DNA from: Prorocentrum cordatum
Taxonomy: Eukaryota > Sar > Dinophyceae > Prorocentrales > Prorocentraceae
Direction of reading: 5' to 3'
Assembly: GCA_963575745.1 (NCBI GenBank)
Contig: CAUYUJ010003669.1
Span: 374,457 to 438,456, forward strand
Length of the DNA: 64,000 bases
Part shown: piece after piece, positions 34,301 to 39,299 of the stretch
Numbering within the stretch: the stretch's first letter is position 1
Layout of the letters: each line of letters opens with the position of its first letter
The notes under the pieces: generated by a model
Database searches by the model: none
What the model was told of the DNA's origin: nothing
What the model saw: only the letters and a program-made list of their open reading frames with translations
Made by a program: the position numbers and the translations under genes

Positions 34301-35744
34301 GCCTCTAGACAGCAGTCGTTCAGACTCGGGAAACAAAGGGGGTCGATTGCGCCAGCAGTCGCGCGGCGCAAGCTGCCCGCGTAAGGGTGGCGCGTAGGCG
34401 CCCTCGCTTCCAGTGCAGCGTGCCGCGCTGGCGGCCCGCGTAAGCCACCGCCCAGGATCTCTCGGTCACTGTGCGTGAGGCCTGTTTCTTTTCGTCGCTC
34501 TGTTAGCCTTCGGGGGGCCCATCCGGACACTCGGACCCCGTCTACCCGGACCCCCGGTGCGAGGCCTGGATTGCCCCGGATGGCCCTCCTCTGAGGCTAC
34601 CACGCGGAGCGGGCCCGCGCGCCACTCGTGGCGCAGCAGCCCGGGCAGGAAGCTGGCGTTCGCCTCGCGCGGCGGCCAGGCGGCGCTGCCGTCGGCAGGC
34701 CCAGGCACGAAGCGCACCTCACGAGCGGCGAGCATATTCTGGGGCGCGATGCCGCGGATACGCGGTCGCACAAGTGCGCTCCGCGCAGGGAATCCGCAAA
34801 ACAATCGCCCCGTATCCGGGGCCGCAAATGCGGCCATCCTTTTTTCCCCACGAGCACCAGCGCGCTGGGGCTGAGCCAGTGGCCTCCTCCGGGCAGCCAG
34901 CTGCTGTGCACGAACGGCCCCGCGAACCCGCCCTCGGAGCCGGCGTCTGGCAGGGCGAAGCCGTGCCTGACAAAAGAACAACACACACACTCAAACCTAG
35001 AGGAAGAAGGAAGGGCGAACGACACAGATACTAAGCCGCTGTAAGTATGGGTGCAAGCTGTCGGATCCCAAGGCTCCCGTGTGAGAAGGGGGGGGCCCCA
35101 ATCGACAATACGCACGCTAGAGGCCTCCTAGACGGGGTCCGAAAAGATGGGGTCGGAAGATCTCGCCGCATCGCCGATACATCTGCGATGCATGGCGACG
35201 TCGGCGAAGCATCCGCGACGCCATCGCGGAGAAACTCTGGCTCCACATCGAACCGCATCGCCGATGCATCGACGATACGGCGCGATCCTCCGACCCCATC
35301 TACTCCGACCCCATCTAGGAGGCCTAGAATAGCCTCCAACGGAATTCCACCGCGAGAAATCTACGGGTCTCACAGGTCTGGGGTGCTGTCGGGCGCGGCC
35401 CAACCGACCCCTAGTAAACCATCCCCTTCCGTGACGTCGCCGTCGCCTTTCAGGCTTCCCTCCAGCCGCATACGGACTTCCTGGGGCGAGGCGAAGAGGG
35501 GGCGCCAAGGGAGGGGATGGCTTGCCAAACATTGGCTGGGCCGCCCCGGATGCCGGTTGTCAGCTCCCGAGTGCCAGGCTCCCAGGTCCGAGAAGGCGCC
35601 GCTGCCTGCGTGCCCCGGGAAGGGCAGCAGGTCTGCGAAGGCCTCGCGCAGCGCCGGCCCCGCCGCGCCGCTCGCGCCCGCGGCCGAGGTGGGCAGGGCG
35701 CGCGGCGCGAGCAGCGCCAGGGGCAGGCGGAGGACGAGGCCCAT
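18440..35744 (-). CDS. GH63-like glycoside hydrolase gene (whole span, at least 15 exons)
   Basis: Fifteen minus-strand exons between 35744 and about 18440 join into one frame. Exons 1-13 total 1959 nt (653 codons) and exon 14 adds 56 codons. The product starts with a hydrophobic leader (MGLVLRLPLALLA), has FSDLGAWHGFALPDAG near residue 52, GGMWSWDSWKHA near 384-395, KWESGMDNAPRFD, DGYWRGPTWLDQAYF, FTENY near 705-709 and PLTG...FGWSAALLLLL in the last exon. These are hallmarks of glycoside hydrolase family 63, close to the bacterial YgjK type. The Asp of WSWDSWK and the Glu of ENY match the family's general acid and base (known for YgjK). The likely role is hydrolysis of alpha-glucosides in the secretory pathway or outside the cell; the substrate cannot be told. 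The predicted length, about 750-800 residues, fits YgjK. Donors are 8 GT, 3 GC and 2 GA. Introns hold TIR elements, AGG tracts and a LINE. The junction between exons 14 and 15 is unresolved. It could also be the eukaryotic ER glucosidase I type, but the motif wording favours the YgjK type. Confidence 0.85.
18654..18722. repeat. (AGG)n microsatellite
   Basis: About 65 bp of AGG on the plus strand, so CCT in the sense of the GH63-like gene. It lies just upstream of the acceptor of its last recognised exon, where it can serve as polypyrimidine tract. Confidence 0.9.
18723..19700. repeat. Intronic DNA with (TC)n microsatellite at 19295-19390
   Basis: The TC run is nearly perfect over about 95 bp, with one TTTTTT interruption. 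C runs (18966-18979) and G runs (19131-19146) also occur. Both strands show ORFs but all run through simple repeats. No exon was recognised. Confidence 0.6.
19720..20695 (-). CDS. Unrecognised coding-like pieces, helical and charged
   Basis: Three minus-strand pieces look like protein: 20692-20444 (MGDRKVKTSYSLNPPPSMRL), 20483-20250 (HTQQELEEMARVASIARDPR) and 20177-19725 (SDRIAEVQTDQSAAAARAAE). The last has heptad-like spacing that suggests a coiled coil. They sit in different frames inside the last intron of the GH63-like gene, downstream of a LINE on the same strand. They may be the 3' part of that or another retroelement, or exons of a nested gene. No family was recognised. Confidence 0.3.
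21240..21480. repeat. Diverged ~75-80-bp tandem repeat, three copies
   Basis: CCCCGCGGCCAAGCGTGAGC, CCCGCGGCCAATCATGCGCG and CCTGCGGCCAAGCACGAGCG, each followed by GTTGCGTCGC, recur about 75-80 bp apart. Confidence 0.55.
21720..25970 (-). mobile_element. LINE-like retroelement inside the last GH63 intron (endonuclease, RT, zinc fingers)
   Basis: Minus-strand order matches a LINE ORF2. The endonuclease-like part (25930-25400) has FLFNPLSAKPDRLAEICEEA, VTGTSRR and HYYEIGWQTGDLTNRSTGI. A linker (25150-24330) follows. An RT part shows RKYADDLRGLVLG near 23440-23400, with the YADD catalytic motif C. A C-terminal part near 22330-22100 has ECINCYQALSSREAAREHL and KCLLCSHLDSDKGSFLQHLC, two C-x2-C zinc-finger-like units. 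The frame is broken many times, so the copy is inactive. It lies in the same orientation as the host gene, within an intron of at least 7.5 kb. The 5' limit is set by an AGG tract at 25997; no DinoSL relic was found. The endonuclease label rests on composition and order; the RT motif is the strongest evidence. Confidence 0.6.
22406..22430. repeat. Poly(C) run
   Basis: A run of about 24 C, near which the coding-like frames of the LINE shift. Confidence 0.8.
25997..26100. repeat. (AGG)n microsatellite
   Basis: About 100 bp of GAGGAGGAG with a few CAG interruptions, between the 5' limit of the intronic LINE and exon 14 of the GH63-like gene. Confidence 0.9.
26183..26350 (-). CDS. GH63-like gene, exon 14
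   Basis: Acceptor CCACAAG|GATGGC. 168 nt encode 56 residues starting DGYWRGPTWLDQAYFAHRG and ending SAPFTENY. YWRGPTW is a strongly conserved GH63 segment, and the Glu of ENY is the expected general base. The donor was not determined: after TAC the DNA reads AGCCTCGGGGGCTACC, offering GC donors that do not fit the frame of exon 15. Confidence 0.85.
26647..26772. repeat. (AGG)n microsatellite
   Basis: About 125 bp, pyrimidine-rich in the sense of the gene, in the intron before exon 14. Confidence 0.9.
26820..26960. mobile_element. Diverged TIR element, family B
   Basis: Inner sequence (GGATCGGCGCC..., GCGCCAGGGACGACGC) and the right end CCAAGAAATCCGCGCAGAC match the element at 16385-16515. 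The left end is more diverged (CTTGGAGGATCGCGC). It lies in the intron between exons 13 and 14. Confidence 0.45.
27078..27290. repeat. (AGG)n microsatellite, interrupted
   Basis: About 210 bp of AGG with GAC and GAGC interruptions, in intron 13. Poly-Gly, Glu, Ser and Leu ORFs across it are artefacts. Confidence 0.9.
27378..27420. repeat. (AGG)n microsatellite
   Basis: About 40 bp, 35 bases downstream (in gene sense) of the exon 13 donor. Confidence 0.9.
27455..27654 (-). CDS. GH63-like gene, exon 13
   Basis: Acceptor CACGGAAG|CG; 200 nt encode DFFDRRLGADGGFVGPMGCE, GFAALFSGLASPEQAARVRE and DPRRFGTAVPFGSVAADAPE, ending FDQ. The order (FFD..., EG...LF, repeated hydrolase-fold helix, P...DAPEFD) is what GH63 enzymes show just before YWRGP. 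The donor is GA (GACCAG|GACGGG). Confidence 0.85.
27700..28310. other. Intron 12 DNA with repeat fragments, no gene recognised
   Basis: Contains a family B fragment at about 28140-28200 (GCTCGCGCGGATTGCTTGC) and otherwise no recognised unit. Confidence 0.4.
28313..28414. mobile_element. Short TIR element, family B
   Basis: Arms GCCCGCGCGGATTTCTTGCA and TTCAAGAAAGCCGCGCGGAG are inverted repeats. The interior CCCCCCGCGCCAGGGG and GCCGGAGACCGCCATGGG match the interior of the 16.4-kb copy. Confidence 0.6.
28436..28626. mobile_element. TIR element, family A (copy in intron 12)
   Basis: TIRs of about 34 bp: TACTCCAGATTTCGTAATAA on the left and TTCATTATGAAATCTGGAGTA-type on the right (last bases CTGGAGTA). 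Both ends are TA, consistent with a TA target duplication as in Tc1/mariner-type MITEs. The interior (GGGTCTCATTTCGGGGGGCG, TTGTCTTGGAGGGTCC) is the reverse complement of the copy at 32997-33180. Confidence 0.8.
28630..28765. mobile_element. Probable fragment of TIR family E
   Basis: TCCCGCTGCAGGCATCCC flanked by TTTGACGGGAG and CCGTCAAAACTC corresponds to TCCCGCTGCAGACATCCC flanked by TTTTGACGAGG and CTCGTCAAAATC in the element at 40450-40632. Confidence 0.45.
28956..29112 (-). CDS. GH63-like gene, exon 12
   Basis: Acceptor GGCCTCAG|GAG; 157 nt encode ESVDLNAFLYLEKLVLASFA, DVLGNASLAAAYRRRAAEVR and ELAQERFFDPER. SVDLNAFLY is the conserved GH63 segment. The donor is GT (GAGCGCG|GTTATC). A longer reading into the intron stays open but loses similarity. 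Confidence 0.85.
29259..29633 (-). CDS. GH63-like gene, exon 11
   Basis: The longest exon, 375 nt. Acceptor CCAACAG|GTT. It encodes VRAMFDYQGKTGAGFVGMVP, KPPLAAWGTAVVYARSQDME, AFHAWWYEWRDHDQNGLCEF and KWESGMDNAPRFD. The last block, with the Trp/Glu/Asp cluster lining the active site in this family, is the most diagnostic segment of the gene. The donor is GA (GACCAG|GAATAG). Confidence 0.9.
29812..30048 (-). CDS. GH63-like gene, exon 10 (catalytic Asp)
   Basis: Acceptor CCCCGAG|GTT; 237 nt encode VRLVAGNAAGAEPSPRQRVA, ACTLVLDWRGATGAGLLHDG and LSGGMWSWDSWKHAAGLSVF. The Asp in WSWDSWK corresponds to the general acid of GH63. The donor is canonical: AGCCAG|GTGAGC. The 178-bp intron that follows holds a dispersed GGGCCCAGGGAGGGCCCTGGG-like palindrome. 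Confidence 0.9.
30057..30262. mobile_element. Diverged TIR element, family C
   Basis: AGAGGGGGGCGTCCAAGAGG, GGCCAGAGGCATGCGCGCGG and GGGACGCATTCAAATCAGA follow the family C copies at 38229-38424 and 53107-53302 in the same order. It fills most of the 253-bp intron between exons 9 and 10. Confidence 0.6.
30302..30382 (-). CDS. GH63-like gene, exon 9
   Basis: Acceptor CCTGCAG|GCC; 81 nt encode 27 residues, AAAEASAAFFRAPAQQLAAA then AQRWDRV, an Ala-rich helix ending in the RW motif usual in the linker before the GH63 catalytic domain. The donor is GT (CGCGTG|GTTCTC). Phase 0 on both sides. Confidence 0.75.
30432..30630. mobile_element. Probable TIR element in intron 8
   Basis: The left arm AGAAACTCGGGGACCACGACC and the complement of the right arm (AGAGAACGGGGACATGACCA) pair imperfectly. 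CCAAGATCG and CGATCTTGG words form inner inverted repeats. No coding capacity. Confidence 0.4.
31010..31125. repeat. (AGG)n tract framed by an inverted repeat
   Basis: TAGGCGACCCG (ending about 31023) and CGGGTCGCCTA (about 31113-31123) are exact inverted repeats that frame about 90 bp of AGG. The whole unit sits in the intron just after exon 8. Confidence 0.7.
31151..31248 (-). CDS. GH63-like gene, exon 8
   Basis: Acceptor GACCTCAG|GC; 98 nt encode YRASARSALLEPGGELVSYY then TVSVALNRSERQ, typical beta-strand content of the N-terminal beta-sandwich domain. The donor is GT (CGGCAG|GTCATT). The phase fits exons 7 and 9. Confidence 0.75.
31419..31581 (-). CDS. GH63-like gene, exon 7
   Basis: Acceptor GGGTCAG|AAG; 163 nt encode KIPDPLAAPQAAGPSEVTVA, ASAPRPGMEDAVFAAVRFDP and AAGVAVRPFGRGAR. 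The donor is GC (GCCAGGG|GCTACT), with the bases GGCTAC shared by donor side and exon 8 start. Phases match. Confidence 0.75.
31582..31745. repeat. Short tandem repeat at the 3' end of intron 6
   Basis: AAACCCGGGCCAA / AAACCCGGGTCA and GCAAGATCCTGCA words recur three times within about 160 bp, directly upstream (gene sense) of exon 7. Confidence 0.6.
31989..32163. mobile_element. AT-rich TIR element with TATAGGCCT ends
   Basis: Left end TATAGGCCTACCACGAAATG followed by TTCTTAGAAC; the complement of the right end is TATAGGCCTGGCAAAGAATG followed by TCCTAAGAC. Inner copies of ATGTTCTTAGAACAT are themselves palindromic. The base composition is clearly more AT-rich than the surrounding intron 6. 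Confidence 0.7.
32330..32470. mobile_element. Fragment of TIR family D
   Basis: GGGCTCCACATCGAGCCGCA, GCATCGGCGATGCATTGGCG and CCGACCCCATCAACTCGGAC match the fuller copies at 34090-34312 and 35117-35326. One end is lost where it meets the next element. Confidence 0.6.
32486..32637. mobile_element. TIR element, family G
   Basis: The ends GTGCCCCTGGCCCAAGTTGA and, as complement of the right side, GTGCCCCTGGCCCAAGGTGC are inverted repeats. The interior GGCCTCCAGAGCACCCCTCG also occurs near 17930-18010. It abuts the donor of exon 6. Confidence 0.6.
32650..32796 (-). CDS. GH63-like gene, exon 6
   Basis: Acceptor ATCGGAG|CTG; 147 nt encode LAFVGPRTAAVRSRAVSEAA, TGVRVAPAFSGEAVVELAAV and GGNDSLSQI. 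FVGPRTA...VR resembles the N-domain strand around the family's SRTALVR-like segment. The donor is GT (CAAATT|GTCGGG). Confidence 0.75.
32946..32996 (-). CDS. GH63-like gene, exon 5
   Basis: 51 nt encode YAVVERAGMRGAAQSEE, phase 0 on both sides. The acceptor is TTTGGAG|TAC, the very end of a family A TIR element. The donor is GT (GAAGAG|GTTCGC). Confidence 0.65.
32997..33180 (-). mobile_element. TIR element, family A, forming the whole intron between exons 4 and 5
   Basis: On the minus strand the intron reads GTACTCCAGATTTCGTAATA ... AAATTTGGAG. Its TIRs are those of the copy at 28436-28626, in the opposite orientation. The intron is 184 bp and starts and stops within one or two bases of the element. 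The element therefore provides most of both splice sites (GT donor, AG acceptor), as expected for an introner. Confidence 0.75.
33181..33191 (-). CDS. GH63-like gene, exon 4 (11-nt microexon)
   Basis: Between acceptor GCTGCGCAG and donor GT lies GTCCGAGGGAG. With the single base carried from exon 3 it completes GPRE and restores the frame into exon 5. This is the weakest exon of the model; it is supported only by phase and splice motifs. A longer exon here is possible. Confidence 0.45.
33562..34513. mobile_element. Foldback element with ~200-bp inverted arms in intron 3
   Basis: The left arm (33562-33775) and the complement of the right arm (34345-34513) share GAGCGACGAAA, GCGGTGGCTT, GCTGCACTGGAA, CGAGGGCGCCTACG and GCGCAATCGACCCC in the same order. 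The interior carries a GC-rich loop and a family D element. Left-arm ORFs on the plus strand look protein-like (LSDETKRVLRFADAGELERW) but are mirrored in the other arm and cannot be judged. Confidence 0.65.
34090..34312. mobile_element. TIR element, family D, nested in the foldback element
   Basis: Left AGCCTCCCAAGTGGGGGTTG and right (complement) AGGCCTCCCACATGGGGTCC pair. The interior repeats ATGCATCGGCGACGCATCAC several times and shares GGGCTCCACATCGAACCGCA with the other copies. Confidence 0.6.
34585..34738 (-). CDS. GH63-like gene, exon 3
   Basis: Acceptor CGCCCCAG|AAT; 154 nt encode NMLAAREVRFVPGPADGSAA, WPPREANASFLPGLLRHEWR and AGPLRVVASEE. The donor is GC (GAGGAGG|GCCATC). Phase 1 end. 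Confidence 0.7.
34852..34966 (-). CDS. GH63-like gene, exon 2
   Basis: Acceptor TTTTGTCAG|G; 115 nt complete the split Trp codon of exon 1 and encode HGFALPDAGSEGGFAGPFVH then SSWLPGGGHWLSPSALVL. GAW|HGFALP is the family's conserved N-terminal segment. The donor is GT (GTGCTC|GTGGGG). The ~113-bp intron that follows has a GGCCGCATTTGCGGCC palindrome. Confidence 0.85.
35117..35326. mobile_element. TIR element, family D, in intron 1
   Basis: Ends GGCCTCCTAGACGGGGTC and, as complement, GGCCTCCTAGATGGGGTC. The flanking bases TAGA on both sides may be a target duplication. The interior has GCATCGCCGATGCATCGACG. It occupies about a third of the 608-bp first intron. Confidence 0.75.
35575..35744 (-). 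CDS. GH63-like gene, exon 1 with start codon and leader
   Basis: The ATG at 35744 opens MGLVLRLPLALLAPRALPTS, a hydrophobic leader of signal-peptide type, then REAFADLLPFPG and GAFSDLGAW. FSDLGAW is the first family motif. The exon ends in a Trp codon split TG|G at a GC donor (GCCTG|GCACTC). The frame stays open upstream (PPAPRA), so an earlier start is possible, but this Met is the only one directly before the leader. Confidence 0.75.
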
Positions 35745-35799
35745 CGCCCGCGGCGCGGGGGGCCAGCTGCTGGCGGGGGCGCTGGAGCCAGAATGGACC

Positions 35800-35940
35800 T
35801 GCGCACCTGCTCCTCCTCCTCCTCCTCCTGCCCTCACGCTTTTCCTGCAACTCCTCCCCCTCCTGCTCCTTCTCTCCTTTCCAACTTGTCCTCCTCCTCC
35901 TCCTCCTCCTCCTCTTCTTCCGCCTCCTACTCCCCCTCTT
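35800..35940. repeat. CTC/TTC-rich microsatellite
   Basis: Interrupted CTC and TTC triplets just upstream (gene sense) of the GH63-like start. Confidence 0.8.
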
Positions 35941-36019
35941 AACTATCTGTGAAAAACAACTTCGCAAACGCCTCACGGAATCCCAACCATGAGCCCGTCG
36001 AGACCCCAATCAGGAAGGC

Positions 36020-36410
36020 GCTTCCTTGCTTGGCGTTGTATGTTTCTTGGCGTTGCAGTGACTTGCGATGGTTGTTATTAGTTAGCATTTCGCGGCATTG
36101 CTCGGCTTTGCTTGGTGTTGCTTGGTGCCCAACATTGATTGGCATTGATCGGTGTTGGGCATAGGCGCGCATTACCTTGCATTGCACGGCGTTGCATGGT
36201 ACTGCTTGGCTTTAGCTGGCATTGCCTGGCAGTGCTGAACATTGATTGGCATTGCTGCACATTGCCTGGCGTTGCGGGGCTCTGCAAATGCTTCGTATTT
36301 ATGGGCATTGCCTTGCGTTGCTTGGCATAGCCTGACAGCGTGGCATTGCTCGGTGTAGCTTGGTATTGCTTGGCGTTGCTTGTCCGAGGAATGGCAATGC
36401 TAAACACGAA
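36020..36410. repeat. Degenerate GGCATTGCTT repeat
   Basis: Words GGCATTGC, GGCGTTGC and TTGCTTGG recur about 30 times over 390 bp with no fixed longer unit. No gene was seen. Confidence 0.75.
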
Positions 36411-36419
36411 AAACACGGC

Positions 36420-37010
36420 AAGTCAGTCCGGGGGAACGCAACTGCACAGGAACACGATCGAACAACTCCGAGAACACGACGAGCAGACACGGGGACCGCC
36501 ACTGTAAAGAAAGGAGGCCGAGACACCCCGCCGAGGAAGGCTAGTGCAACGCAGCAAAACCAAGCAATCTCGAACACCCCCCCTGTAAACTTGTTCCGAT
36601 ATGTCGCGGCAGAGGCGATCCGCTCGCGCGTCCGAGCAATCCGGGCTACGGCATTGCGAATTGCCCCGCCTGCAAGAGGACGAGGAACAGAAGAGAGCCG
36701 GCCGCAGAGACAGGAGGAGGAAAGCGCACTCACGCGGTGGGGCCGCGGGGGGCGCGCGAGGCGGCACCCGCGCGCAAACAAACAGGACCAAAACAACTCC
36801 AAAGAAAACCGGAGCGTCCGCGTCCTGCAACCACTGGTTTCTTCTCCTTTTCCTCCTTTTCCTCCTTTTCCTCCTTTTCCTCCTCCTCCTCCTCCTCCTC
36901 CCTGTCCCTTATCGCCCAACCCGTCCTGCTCCCGCTCCTCGCCCTCATCTCCCTGCCTCCCCCTCCTCCTGCTCCACCGGCCAGCCCGCCCCGCGGCGGA
37001 CGTGCGGCAC
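36420..37010. other. No firm gene; TCC-rich tract at 36838-36905
   Basis: TTTTCCTCC repeats at 36838-36905. A good acceptor-like site (CTCTTGCAG, minus strand, near 36663) opens a frame GAIRNAVARIARTRERIASA that is coding-like but unrecognised. Confidence 0.35.
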
Positions 37011-37014
37011 CGGC

Positions 37015-37066
37015 CTGAGTTGTCCGCATCCACCTCCCCCAGCAGCCGCTTGAGGCGGCGCTGGTC
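37015..37066 (-). CDS. Exon with the first half of an EF-hand loop
   Basis: Minus strand: acceptor GGCCAG|GAC, 52 nt encoding DQRRLKRLLGEVDADNSG, then a GC donor (AACTCAG|GCCGGT). DADNSG fits positions 1-6 of an EF-hand loop, preceded by an amphipathic helix. The second half must come from a later exon. The only fitting one seen is at 13421-13506, whose two-base carry-over matches this phase and completes D-A-D-N-S-G-S-L-D-V-Y-E. If so, the GH63-like gene would be nested in a 23.5-kb intron. Exon features are seen; the pairing is inference. Confidence 0.45.
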
Positions 37067-37339
37067 CTGGCCGGCCAGGGCTCGGCGGCGGCCACGGCCC
37101 GCGCCAGAGGCGCCTCGCCGCCCGTGCCCTGCTGGTGCTGGCGGCGCTGGCAGTCGGGACAAATCTCGGCGAGGTGAGCTTCGGGAGCCTCGGGCTCGGG
37201 GTTCGAGGTTTCCGGGCGTCGTCGTCGGTCTTCGGCGGTTGTCCAGCTTGGGGATGCGATCCAGCAACTGCGCCTCGGGGGTGCCCGGATCGTCCCGAAC
37301 GGCCGCTGGAGGCCGAGTGATAATCCGAACACCGCCAGC

Positions 37340-37660
37340 AGAGGGGGCGGGCCTTCTCAGAAGGCTCGGAAGTCCCCCTGCCTGCTGAGCAGTGTTCCAG
37401 GCCTTCCCCTGATGACACTGAAACCTTCTCTGAAGGCGAAAGGGCTTCTGAGAAGTCCCGCCGCCTTCTGAGAAGGCCTTCGCCTTCTCACTTCTCCCCC
37501 TCTTGGCGGCGCGCGCAGGGGGGTAGGATGAGGGGGGAAGGCTTCTAAGAAGGAGGCAGCTTCTTAGACGGCGCGGGCCCTGTCTACAGAAGTAGGGCTG
37601 ACGCCTTCTAAGGAGCAGCCTGCTTCTAAGAAGCCTTCCCCCCCTCCCCCCCTCCCCCTA
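37340..37660. repeat. Cluster of CCTTCTNAGAAGG palindromes
   Basis: CTTCTGAGAAG, CTTCTAAGAAG and CTTCTTAG words occur about ten times in 300 bp, able to form many small hairpins. No coding sequence was recognised. Confidence 0.65.
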
Positions 37661-37984
37661 CTCCCCTGTGCGCGCTGCGAACCCTCGCTCGCCGCCAACC
37701 TTCGACTCGCAACCGACAGTTCTCACCTGTATGACGGCGCGCGCCGCGCCGCTCCCACGACCCCAGGCCCCGCAGGCCTCCGCCGGCGCCAGGCGCAACC
37801 AAAGCCCAGACTTCGGTCGGGCATGTCCCCCTAATTACAGGCGGATTTTGCAAGAGAAATCAAACATATGTCGAAACATGAAGAGGAAAAAAACACAACT
37901 ACTTCGAACATTGTCCCCCGACTTTCGATGATTGACCATTCCTCCTGTAAAGAGACATGCTCGACTTAACCCCAGACCTGCCTT

Positions 37985-38210
37985 ATTGGGCGCCCGAATC
38001 ATCCGGGGTAACTCGGGCGCGGGGTAACTCGGGATTGGATTCCCTAGAAACGAACCCGAATTAGGTCTGACCCGCGTTGCCCCCGATGATTCGGGGCCTT
38101 TGGACGCCGGGCTGACTCGGGTCTGGGGTAACTCGGGTTCGGAATCCCGAGAAGACGAACCCGAATTAGCCCCGACCCGAGTTACCCCCGATGATTCGGG
38201 GCTCTGACCT
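37985..38210. repeat. Two units of the 113-bp palindromic satellite
   Basis: AACTCGGG, CGAACCCGAATTAG and GATGATTCGGGGC occur in the same order and spacing as in the array at 13925-15237, so the unit also exists outside the main array. Confidence 0.8.
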
Positions 38211-38228
38211 TCCTCCTGCACTTTTCAT

Positions 38229-38424
38229 CGGGAGCGGCCAAGAGGGGGGTGTCCAAGAGGGGGGGGTGCAAATCATGGCCGGCGGCATGTGCGCGGCCCA
38301 GCGGGGGGGGCCAGGGACGTAATGAAATAAGAGGAGGCGCCATGAATTCTGGGGAGATATCATGGCCCCCGCCATGATATCCACCCCCCCCCCCAGTCAT
38401 CACCCCCCTCTTTTCCGCTCCCGA
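38229..38424. mobile_element. TIR element, family C, with 5-bp target duplication TTTCA
   Basis: TIRs TCGGGAGCGGCCAAGAGGGG and (complement) TCGGGAGCGGAAAAGAGGGG. The flanks read TTTCA immediately before and after. The interior has ATATCATGGCCCCCGCCATG, itself a hairpin. It is about 196 bp, non-coding, and adjoins the minus-strand exon ending at 38425. Confidence 0.85.
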
Positions 38425-38558
38425 TTTCAAGCCGGATCGCTCGGCGACGGCCGGTGTGAGCGAATCGAAGAGCCGCCAGCTCTCAGAGACCACGCGCGAC
38501 GGGGCGCAGCACAGGGGAAGCGGGTCCACGCCCGCCGCTGCGAGGTGGACCTCGCGCT
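38425..38558 (-). CDS. Exon of an unrecognised protein
   Basis: After a (CAG)n run that ends in an acceptor, the minus strand reads EEREVHLAAAGVDPLPLCCA then PSRVVSESWRLFDSLTPAVA and ERSGLK. The frame ends at the family C element; a GC donor (GATCCG|GCTTGA) is possible. It joins in phase with the exon at 38661-38827 if that ends at a GT donor. Confidence 0.45.
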
Positions 38559-38660
38559 CCTCCTGCTGCTGCTGCTGCCACCCTCTGTTTCGGCCAGAGC
38601 AGAGTGCCACTGCGAAGTGGACCACTCTAGAACTGGGCTGCTGTGAAGGGGACCACGCGC

Positions 38661-38827
38661 TCCGCCGCTGCCTGATAAGTTATGCTGGCAGCAGGGTGCA
38701 CAGCAGGCCACTCCTCGAGCGGCAGGCCCAGAAGCCTTCGAAAAGGGGAAATAGCCGCGGCGACGAGGGAGTCCCACAGGACGGCGAGCCCAGTCGTTGT
38801 CAAATCAAGCGCGGCCCCAGGATCCCG
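38661..38827 (-). CDS. Exon of an unrecognised protein
   Basis: Acceptor CCCGACAG|CGG; reads RDPGAALDLTTTGLAVLWDS, LVAAAISPFRRLLGLPLEEW and AVHPAASITYQAAAER, followed by a possible GT donor (GAGCGC|GTGGTC). Composition and splice motifs look genuine; no family was recognised. It may be the upstream part of the gene carrying the EF-hand half at 37015. Confidence 0.45.
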
Positions 38828-38899
38828 CTGTCGGGACGGAGGAGCCATGAACCCATGATGTTCGCCAGCGCGGACACAAAGCAGCGATCTATGACACGC

Positions 38900-39195
38900 T
38901 GTGCGTATGCGTGTGTGCGTGTGTGTGTGTGTGATTGTGTGTGCGCGCGCGTGTGCGCTCAATGCAGTGCGAACCACGCAGTGCAACACACACACATACA
39001 TATAAACATAACCATACTAGTGACGCCTTGTGAGCGAGGTCATGTGTGTGGTGCGCGCTACGTGGTGCAGGCTATGTTCTGCGACCTATGTGGCGGTACA
39101 CATCTGCACACACACATGTACACAACTTGTATGACGATGGCTACATCCGTGTGTATACATATATATAATATATATATATATATATATCGGAGGTG
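38900..39195. repeat. GT, CA and TA microsatellites
   Basis: (GT)n at 38917-38945, CACACA/CATACA words at 38985-39010 and 39105-39125, (TA)n at about 39160-39190. Confidence 0.85.
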
Positions 39196-39299
39196 AGGGG
39201 GTGAGATCGAAGTGGAACGGAGAGCCCCCCTACCGGGAAATCGATTTCGGTTTCGTGTTCGTGCGTGCCGTGCGGGCGAGGCGAAGCTGCGTGGGCGGG

